From Triticum aestivum (Eukaryota; Streptophyta; Magnoliopsida; Poales; Poaceae), in the NCBI RefSeq assembly GCF_018294505.1, contig NC_057814.1:36707054-36771053 (forward strand): DNA of 64,000 nt. The letters run 5' to 3'. Shown one piece after another: positions 55,617 to 64,000 of this stretch. A program made the translations under genes and the position numbers. Each line of letters opens with the position of its first letter. Position 1 is the stretch's first letter. Under the pieces are notes generated by a model that did no database searches, had not been told where the DNA came from, and saw only the letters and a list, made by a program, of their open reading frames with translations.

Positions 55617-56598
55617 CTACTTTTTTTTGCGGGTGAAAAGGGATTATTATTGATCACTTAGGAGCCCGTTCTTCTTACAATGGTCAGGGATATCACCTGG
55701 ACCTAAACCCAGCCACACGACGGTGCATTCAGTTCTACCAAAGGAAGTAAGGTAATGGCTTATGCCATTCTGTTCTCTACGTACATGCACTAGCTTAACT
55801 AATCTCCCTTCTCCCATGAGCCTCTTAGTCTGGTCCGCAAGCATGGAGTAACAGGACCGATCTCTCTCTTCTCCTATGATCATATTGAGAGCAACAAGGC
55901 AGTCTGTTTCCACTATGATAGTTGCTGCGTCCATTGTAGAGCAAGGTTCATGCCCTTCTACACGCAAGCAGTTCGGCCTCTAGGGGTTCCGCACATGACC
56001 TCAGTTCTTTGCATGAGGAGAATATGACCTCGCCAGCACTATCGCGCAGAATCATACCCGCTCCAGCCGTACTGGTAGATGCACAGAACGAGCCGTCGAC
56101 GTTGAGTTTTGTCCAGCCTGCAGGTGGAAGTGTCCATCGAGGTTGCGGCCCAGCTGCAACAGGAGCATGTGATGTGGGTTTGGTCAGCACCACTGCATCG
56201 ATCACTTGCTTGCCCTTCAGTGGATGTGCACTTGGGTTATTTTGTATGCCCACAAGTGAGTCGACATAGCTGAGGAGGAACCTTTTGGATGCTTCGACCG
56301 GGGGCGGCTTCTTGTGGTGTGTCATCTCGTTTCGTACGTGCCAGCAGCGCCATAGAGTCATCATGAGTTCCATCCTCTCCGTGTTAGGAAGGTCGCAAAG
56401 AGTTTGGGCGAGCCACTCCGAGCCCGTCCTCTGGAATGACGACGCAGTTGGAATCCTCCATCTCTCAGCCATAGCTTGCCATAACGCCACCGCCCTCGGG
56501 CACCTGCAAAAGGCATGAAACGTGTCCTCCGGCTCCATAGCGCAGAGAGGGCATTGATCAGATACCTTTGTTAAATTGTGATCCAAATTCTAGTACCG
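55617..56598 (-). pseudogene. LINE fragment: zf-RVT and RNase H, 3' end
   Basis: The minus strand reads VSDQCPLCAMEPEDTFHAF and CPRAVALWQAM (zf-RVT zinc-binding motif, Cys-X2-Cys and His-Cys). RNase H follows with LNVDGSF, LEAELLA and VETDCL. A frameshift near 55960 separates the two halves; the stop is at about 55647. The 3' end carries A8 (55621-55628 as T). The fragment is cut on the 5' side by the Copia LTR at 56599. TSDs are not found. Confidence 0.8.
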
Positions 56599-56872
56599 TG
56601 TTGGACTAGACGTAGTACAACCGGTGTGGGCCTTTGCGTTGGTGTCGACGCGTACGAGTACAACTCGTTTACTTGTCCTACAAGGACTCCTATGTGTTGC
56701 CCCTCATATATACTTCATGTAGTCGCACCTCAGATGGTCTGTCGTCTTGTGCTCATAATACTCCTCCTCATAGTGATTACGCCGTTGTGCGTCCGTGGTT
56801 TTCTCCCGCAAGGGTTTCCACGTTAAATCTCCGTGTCTCTTTGTCTCGTTTATTTCTCGTTATAATCTAACA
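56599..56872 (+). repeat. 5' LTR of Copia element, 274 bp
   Basis: It starts TGTTGGACTAGACGTAG and ends TTATAATCTAACA. It is followed by the primer binding site, which fixes its right edge. The LTR is much shorter than those of Angela/WIS-type Triticeae Copia elements. The 3' LTR is not in the window. Confidence 0.8.
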
Positions 56873-56874
56873 AG

Positions 56875-56888
56875 TGGTATACAGAGCC
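56875..56888 (+). other. primer binding site of Copia element
   Basis: TGGTATACAGAGCC is close to the TGGTATCAGAGCC primer site for initiator tRNA-Met used by most plant Copia elements. An untranslated leader of about 550 bases follows to the ATG. Confidence 0.8.
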
Positions 56889-57434
56889 AAGTTTCAGATA
56901 CGAGTTTGAGATACGAGTTTGAGACAGGAGTTTGAGACAGGAGATTAGGGTTCCGACGTGTGCGCAGCCGCACGCGTCTCAGGCGATCCGTCAATTCGAA
57001 GCCGGATCAATTTTCAGCGTGCCGCCTCAGGAAGGCGAGACCGACAGAATCTCTGTTCGTACGCACGCGTATAAATCGCTCTAAGTTGCAGCCGTCTTGT
57101 CCGATCCGCTAGTTGTTGCTGCTGCGTACAAGCTCAAGTCCCCAAGCACGCACATCGATCCGAGTTCCGCTGCTGCCGCGCGCAACCTGAGGCTGCTTCC
57201 GATCGTGACGTGAAGACCGGATCAACACAGAGCAGTCAAAGTACTAGGACTACTCCACGTGACCTGCTAGTACTAGTTGAATACTACTACTCACGAGGCC
57301 AAGCTGATTCAGAAGTCCAGATCTTCTTTTTTCTACAGTTTTTCAATTGCTACGGCCACCAGCGACTACCAGGTGCTATCTCTCTAGTTCTTCTATCGGC
57401 TTGTACTACTTTGTGTACACAGTTTTATCGACTC

Positions 57435-60245
57435 ATGGCATCCATGAAGTACGATCTTCCGTTGCTGGACCGTGACACAAGGTTTACCCTATGGCAAGTC
57501 AAGATGCGGGCGTTGTTGGCACAGTCTGACTATGATGAAGCACTGGATAGTTTTGAGAAGAACAGAATTCAGGACTGGACTGATGAGGAGAAAAGAATTG
57601 ATTGTAAGGCTTTGTCACAAATTCAACTCCATTTGCATAATAATATTTTGCAGGAAGTTTTGAGCGAGAAAACTGCTGCCGCTCTATGGTTAAAGCTGGA
57701 AGGGATTTGCATGACTAAAGATCTCACCAGCAAGATGCATCTGAAGCAAAAATTATTCCTGCACAGATTACCCGAGGGAGGTAATGTTTTGAATCATATT
57801 TCAGAATTTAAAGAGATCATATCTGATCTAGCTGCAATGGAGGTTAAGTATGAAGAGGAAGATACTGCTTTAATGTTACTTTGTTCACTGCCAAGTTCTT
57901 ATACCAATTTTAGAGACACCATATTATACAGTCGTGATACTCTCACACTTAATGAAGTTTATGAAGTTTTGAACTCTAAGGAGAAGATGAAATTAATGGT
58001 GCCTCATGATGGTTCGAGTTCATCCCAAGCCGAGGGATTATCTGTTCGTGGCAGGACAAAGGAGAAGAACTCACATAATGGAAACAGAGGCAAAAGTAAG
58101 AACGGCTACAGGGGCCGGTCGCAATCCAGAGACAAGAAGTATTGCAGGTATTGCAAGAGAGACGTGCATGACATCTTAGAGTGTTTCAAGTTGCAGAACA
58201 AGGAAAAGAGAAAAGGTAACAAACAAAGTGAAAATTCTGCTAACGTTGCTCGTGACGATAGTTCCGATGATGCTCTTGTCGTTATTGCTGGATGTGCTGA
58301 GACCAATGATGAGTGGGTACTTGACACTGCATGCACTTTTCATATGTGTCCACATAGAGATTGGTTTAATACTTTTGATTCCACTACTTCTGCTGGTTCC
58401 GTTTTGGGTTTTGATAATTCACCATGCAAGATTGAAGGCATAGGTTCTATTCGCATTAAAATGTTTGATGGCACAATCAGAACTTTGACACATGTTCGGT
58501 ATATTCCGAAGATGAAGAGAAATCTTATTTCTATGAGTGCCCTTGATGCAAAGGGGTACAAATATTCAGGTGGAGATAGTGTTTTGAAGGTCACCAAAGG
58601 TTCCCTTGTTGTGATGAAAGGTGACTTAAGTTCGACCAATGGTCTTTATTACCTTCGAGGTTCTACCGTTTCAGGTAACACTACTCCAGTTATTTCAAAG
58701 AATTCTGATTGTGATGCTGCTAACCTTTGGCATATGCGTCTTGGACATATGAGTGAACGTGGTTTAGCAGAGTTAAATAAGAGAGGTCTTCTTGATGGAT
58801 ATGAACCTGGTAAACTGAGATTTTGTGAGCATTGTATCTTCGGCAAGCACAAGAGGGTGAAGTTCAACACTTCGACTCATACAACCGAAGGTATTCTTGA
58901 TTATGTTCATTCTGATTTATGGGGACCATCACGCAGAAAGTCACTAGGTGGTGCAAGTTACATGCTGACTATTATTGATGATTATTCGAGAAAAGTTTGG
59001 CCTTATTTCTTGAAGCATAAATATGAAGCATTCTCAGCATTTAAGGAGTGGAAGATTATGATTAAAAGACAAACTGAAAAGAAGGTAAAAATACTTCGCA
59101 CTGATAATGGTATGGAATTCTGTTCTAAGCAATTTAAGAATTATTGCAAGTCTGAAGGCATTGTCAGACATTACACCGTTCCTTATAGTCCTCAACAAAA
59201 CGGTGTTGCTGAGCGTATGAACAGGACCATTATTTCCAGAGCCCGTTGCATGTTGTCCAATGCAGGTTTGCATAGGCGTTTTTGGGCTGAGGCCGCTTCC
59301 ACTGCTTGTTATCTCATTAACCGTTCACCATCTATTGCTCTTAATAAGAAAACTCCAATTGAGGTATGGTCTGGTTCACCTGCTTATTATTCACAGTTGA
59401 GAGTTTTTGGTTGCACTGCTTATGCTCATGTTGATAATGGAAAGTTGGAGCCTAGGGCTGTTAAGTGTATCTTTCTTGGTTATAAGTCTGGTGTTAAAGG
59501 TTTTAAATTGTGGAATCCTGAAACCCAGAAGGTTGTTATTAGCAGAAATGTTATCTTTAATGAATCTGCTATGTTACATGATGTTTCATCTACTAATGTT
59601 CCCGTTGAGAGTGAACAACAGTCTATTGTTCAGGAGCCTACTGTTCAGGTGGAGCATGTTATTGATTCAGGTGATACATCTGGTAATGAAATTGTTGATG
59701 CACATGATGAACCCGTCGTTAATGATGATAATATCACTCCCACTCCAAATCAGCCTATTGTTCCACCCAGTTGGAATCTTGCACGTGACAGAGTTAGGCG
59801 GGGTACTACTAAACCTGACAGGTTAATTGAAGAGTGCAATATTGTTTCTTTTGCTTTATCTGTTGCAGAAGAAATTGAAGGTAATGCTGAGCCTTTTTCA
59901 TATTCCGAGGATATAATTTCTAGTGATAGTAATAAGTGGATGACCGCTATGCATGATGACATGGAATCACTTGAAAAGAATGGCACTTGGGATTTAGTAA
60001 AATTACCTAGAGAGAAGAAACCTATTCGTTGCAAGTGGGTTTTCAAGAGGAAAGAAGGTGTTTCTCCTAATGATGAGACAAGATATAAAGCAAGGTTAGT
60101 TGCTAAAGGTTACAGTCAGATTCCAGGTATTGACTATAACAAAGTCTTTTCTCCTGTTGTGAAGCATAGCTCTATTCGCACTTTACTCAGTATTGTTGCC
60201 ATGCATGATCTTGAGTGTGAAGCCCGGAAAATTAAGCTACAGTAA
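57435..60245 (+). pseudogene. Copia gag-pol polyprotein, truncated in RT by LTR insertion
   Basis: One uninterrupted frame from MASMKYDLPLLDRDTRFTLW to 60215, then LTR-derived codons to a stop at 60243-60245. Gag includes the zinc knuckle CRYCKRDVHDILEC (CX2CX4HX4C). Protease has WVLDTACTFHMC, with DTA in place of the usual DSG/DTG. Integrase has LWHMRLGHM and CEHCIFGK (zinc binding), then HSDLWG, LRTDNGMEF and YSPQQNGVAERMNRT (DDE). RT begins with GTWDLVKLP and KARLVAKGYSQ and stops at HDLE, before the catalytic motifs. RNase H is absent. The open frame up to the break suggests the element was young when it was hit. Confidence 0.9.
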
Positions 60246-63200
60246 CCCTCTACTAATGATGCCACATCACCACTAATATTGTTACTAAAATCACTCTGGT
60301 TCAAATCCCGTTCGAATTCAAAATTCGAAATCAAGTCAAACGTTAAAGGTTTTCAAATATTAAAACTAAAATGTTTGGTTGGTGCCAAATAATGCATAGG
60401 TAATTATTGTCGAGAAACCACACTTTTATAAAATATTTAAGTAAACTAAAATGAATAAAACAGTAGCTAAACCAATTAAATAAATGCCTTTTGAATTTTA
60501 TAAAATATTAAACTATTTTGTTCAGGGGTAAAACTTTTTAAGACAGTAGTTGGAATTGTAACTCCATTTTAGGTGTGGGTTTTATTTTTGTAAAACTATA
60601 AAGTATTAAAGAAATAAAAGCAAACAGAAAAGACAAAAGGGAAAATAAAACAAAAATAAAAAGAAAACCCCCAGGCTAGTTGGGCCTCGGCCCAGCCAGT
60701 GGCCTGCCAGGCCGGCCCACTCCCTCCCCTGGCCTATAACCCCCTGGGGGCACCGAACCCTAGCCCGATCCCCATTCCCCCCTCGCACTCCTCTCGCTCC
60801 CTCCTCTGCCCGATCTGGATCGGGGCAAACCCCGATCCCATCGGCCCGACGCCGCCGTCGATCCCCGCGGCCACTACGCCGGGGCCCCCTCGCCGGGACG
60901 CCCTCCCGCCTCTGCGCGAATGCCCCCGACGCCCTGCGCCCGCCCGTCGCCGTCCACCGCCGCCTGGAGCTCCGCGAGCCCCACCGGAGCCACCCCGTCG
61001 CCCCCTTGCCGTCACCATCGCCTGGAGGACCACCTCGCCGGCCTGCTTGCTCCTCCCCGCCGGCCTGCCTCCACTCCATCCGCGTCGTCCCCGACGCCCT
61101 CCTCGCCCCCCCCGCTGCCCCGTACCCCTACAACTCCCCCCGTGAGCTCCCCCCTCTCCTCCTCCGCTCTCCCTCTCGCACCCACCCATGCGACCACATC
61201 GCCGCGCCCCTGCTCCTGGCTGTGCCGAAGCGCACGCGCGAACCACGCCCGTGGCGACCCCCATCGCGCCCTTGGGGCGCGCTGATGTCGCCTCCCCACT
61301 CCGTCGCTCCGGCCATCCTCGCCTTCTCGCACCACCACCGCGGCCATCTACGCGCGTGCGCGTCCGGCGCCCGCACTCACGGCGCCCCGCCCGCGCGGCC
61401 TTGCGCCTTGCTGCCGCTTGTGCGGTGGCCGCCGGCGCCTACCGCGCTCCCCCGCACCTGCCGAAGGCCGCCACTGCTCGTCTCGCCGGCATGTGTGCCC
61501 CGCAGCTCCCCGCACCCGGCGCTGCTCCTGACGTCGCCGGCCACCGAGGCCCCCAGGCGCGCTCGCCCTTGCCTCTCCTGGCGTCGGGTGCGAGCACCCG
61601 CACAAGTTCGCCCGTCGCCCGCTTTCCCCTCGCCCGTTCGGGCGGCGCCCGTTGGCCGACCCGCTATGGCCCCTAGGGCCAATGACAGATGGGCCCCATG
61701 CCCAGAACGTTTTTATATAAAATAGTTAAATAAAATAATAATTAAAGAATTAAAAATGATAATAAATAAATAAATAAACAATAAAGATAATTAATTAACT
61801 TAATTAATTAACTTAATTAATCCTATTAATATTAACTAATTAAGATTAATTAACCTAATAACTAATTAACTACTGTTAATTAGCTAACAGCCCCTAACAG
61901 GTGGGACCCACCAATCAGGTTGACCAGGTCAACGGTCAATGTTGACTGCTGACATCATGCTGATGCATTAATTAAATTTCGAATTAAATTAATTATTAAA
62001 TTCTAAAAATGATTTAAATCTTTAAAATTTAATATAAAATAAACCGTAGCTCGGATGGAAAAACTTTGTACATGAAAGTTGCTCAGAACGACGAGACGAA
62101 TCCGAATACGTAGTCTGTTTGTCAGCCACACGTCCCTAGCATAGAGAACATGGAACTTTTCCCCTCCGGTCCGTCTGTCCGAAAACGTCAAACACCGGGA
62201 ATACTTTCCCGGATGTTTTCCCCCTTCGCCGGTATCACCTACTACCGCGTTAGGGCATACCTAGCACCGTGTATTGCCTCGTTATGTTTAGTGATGCTTT
62301 GTTTGCTCCGTATTTACTGTTTCTTCCCCCTCTTCTTCTCCGGTAGACCCCGAGACCGGTGCTGATGCCACCGAGTACGACTACATCACCGACGACCCTT
62401 CTTCCTGTACAACAGAGCTTCCAGGCAAGCCCCCCCTTGATCACGAGATATCGCCTATTCTTCTCTATACTGCTTGCATTAGAGTAGTGTAGCATGTTAC
62501 CGCTTTCCGTTAATCCTATCCTGATGCATAGCCTGTCATTGTTGCTACAGTTGTTACCCTTACCTGCTATCCTACTGCTTAGTATAGGATGCTAGTGTTC
62601 CATCAGTGGCCCTACACTCTTGTCCGTCTGCCATGCTATACCACTGGGCCGTGATCACTTCGGGAGGTGATCACGGGTATATACTATATACATTATATAC
62701 ATGACACATGTGGTGACTAAAGTCGGGACGGCTCGTTGAGTACCCGCAAGTGATTCTGATGAGGGGGCTGAAAGGACAGGTGGCTCCATCCCGGTAGAGG
62801 TGGGCCTGGGTTCCTGACGGCCCCCGACTGTTACTTTGTGGCGGAGCGACAGGGCAGGTTGAGACCACCTAGGAGAGAGGTGGGCCTGGCCCTGGTCGGC
62901 GTTCGCGGATACTTAACACGCTTAACGAGATCTTGGTATTTGATCTGAGTCTGGCCATTTGGTCTATACGCACTAACCAACTACGCGGGAACAGTTATGG
63001 GCACTCGACGTCGTGGTATTAGCCGAAGCTCTTTTTGACGTCAGCGACTGAGTGGCGCGCGCCGCATTGGACCGTAAGCTCGCGCTTGTATTAAGGGGGC
63101 TAGGTCTGCTTCCGCCCGCGTACGCAACGTGCAGGTGTGCAATGGGCGATGGGCCCAGACCCCTGCGTGCATAGGGTTTAGACCGGCGTGCTGACCTCTC

Positions 63201-64000
63201 TGTTGAGCCTAGGTGGGGCTGCGACGTGTTGATCTTACGAGGCCGGGCATGACCCAGGAAAGTGTCTCCGGCCAAATGGGATCGAGCGTGTTGGGTTATG
63301 TGGTGCACCCCTGCAGGGAAGTTTATCTATTTGAATAGCCGTGTCCCTGGGTAAAAGGACGACCCGGAGTTGTACCTTGACCTTATGACAACTAGAACCG
63401 GATACTTAATAAAACACACCCTTCCAAGTGCCAGATATAACCCGGTGATCACTCTCTAACAGGCGACGAGGAGGGGATCGCCGGGTAGGATTATGCTATG
63501 CGATGCTACTTGGTGAACTTACCATCTGCTCTCTTCTACATGCTGCAAGATGGAGGTGGCCAGAAGCGTAGTCTTCGACAGGATTAGCTATCCCCCTCTT
63601 ATTCTGGCATTCTGCAGTTCAGTCCACCGATATGGCCCTTTACACATATACCCATGCATATGTAGTGTAGCTCCTTGCTTGCGAGTACTTTGGATGAGTA
63701 CTCACGGTTGCTTTTCTCCCTCTTTTCCCCTTTCTATATCTGGTTGTCGCAACCAGATGCTGGAGTCCAGGAGCTAGAGATCCCGAGGATGATTCTACAT
63801 GGAGTTCGGCTTCGAGGAGTAGTTAGGAGGTCCCAGGCAGGAGGCCTTGCCTTTTCGATCGTTGCTACTTTTGTGCTAGCCTTCTTAAGGCAAACTTGTT
63901 TAACTTATGTCTGTACTCAGATATTGTTGCTTCCGCTGACTCGTCTATGATCGAGCACTTGTATTCGAGCCCTCGAGGCCCCTGGCTTGTATTATGATGC
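60216..64000 (+). mobile_element. long (LARD-like) LTR, right end outside window
   Basis: It starts TGTGAAGCCCGGAAAATTAA exactly where the Copia frame breaks; the presumed TSD is TTGAG (60211-60215), unchecked because the far end is missing. The order is an AT-rich start, CCTATAACC near 60733, a GC-rich block (60700-61680), an AT-rich TTAATTAA tract (61715-61870), and then spacer with exon-like segments at 62347-62424 and 63757 onward. At least 3785 bp long with no retroviral-type domain, it matches the size class of LARD LTRs. Confidence 0.7.
62347..63800 (+). other. putative spliced acidic ORF in long LTR
   Basis: A pyrimidine-rich acceptor TTCTTCTCCGGTAG (ending 62346) precedes an exon of 78 bp reading PETGADATEYDYITDDPSS. 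Its end has a GC donor (CAG|GCAAGC, 62425). A CAACCAG acceptor ends at 63756, 1.33 kb further. The phase-1 join gives DAGVQELEIPRM, which then loses its stop, so this copy looks decayed. It parallels the segment at 2510-3883. Confidence 0.35.

Noticed and set aside
61006..61725. 239-codon plus frame
   Set aside because: Compositional frame in the GC block of the right-hand long LTR, equivalent to the rejected frame at 16528-17520.

Overview
The window reads as intergenic, transposon-dense DNA of a large grass genome, most likely Triticeae (wheat, Aegilops, barley or a relative). The grounds are Stowaway MITEs starting CTCCCTCC, a CACTA element with TTTGCCGTC subterminal repeats, very long TGT..ACA LTRs of the LARD type, a Gypsy element with an antisense spliced gene, and a CC-NB-LRR gene. 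No source organism is given, so this is inference. Only two loci look like host genes. One is an NLR immune receptor (43183-49635, + strand) with a frameshift near its C-terminus. The other is an intact two-exon GH17 beta-1,3-glucanase with a predicted GPI tail (52864-54891, + strand).

Left part, 1-4260: GC-rich unassigned DNA, a Gypsy-type LTR (1897-2507) and the 3' part of a long LTR (2508-4161). Next comes a nest that target-site duplications (TSDs) resolve exactly. A ~1.4 kb LINE-mobilised retroposon (4261-20194, - strand, 16-bp TSD) is split by a ~10 kb Gypsy element (5026-19544, - strand, TSD AACAC/AACCC). Its gag is in turn split by a 4.5 kb solo long LTR (13991-18474, TSD GGTGG). The Gypsy element also carries, antisense to its pol gene, a multi-exon gene resembling the 'putative gypsy type transposon' family (PF04195).

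A second nest follows. A related ~1.4 kb retroposon (21132-28332, + strand, 15-bp TSD) is split by a 5.8 kb CACTA transposon (22374-28193, TSD GTT). The CACTA has no visible transposase but holds an intact 8-exon gene for a 582-residue Ptta/En/Spm-type protein, plus extreme G-rich and pyrimidine-rich arrays. The DNA between the two nests (20211-21116) has a diverged copy at 32819-33680 that lacks both retroposons.

Middle part, 28348-43182: a 1.58 kb TIR DNA transposon carrying an ORF (28879-30460), a Helitron (33734-35922), a Stowaway MITE, and about 4.5 kb of AT-rich and CTCTCGCG-type tandem repeats. Right part: the NLR gene with an LTR-like insertion in its second intron, the glucanase gene with a Stowaway MITE in its intron, two opposed LINE RNase H remnants, and a Copia element (from 56599). 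The Copia reading frame is open from gag through integrase into RT, then is cut at 60216 by another long LTR that runs off the right edge.

The least explained signal is in the long LTRs. Two copies (2508-4161 and 60216-64000) share a GC-AG intron of about 1.2-1.3 kb, in the same phase, joining short Asp/Glu-rich exons. The two sibling ~1.4 kb retroposons with a 3' stem-loop are the next best candidate for something undescribed. All family names come from motif recognition without database search.
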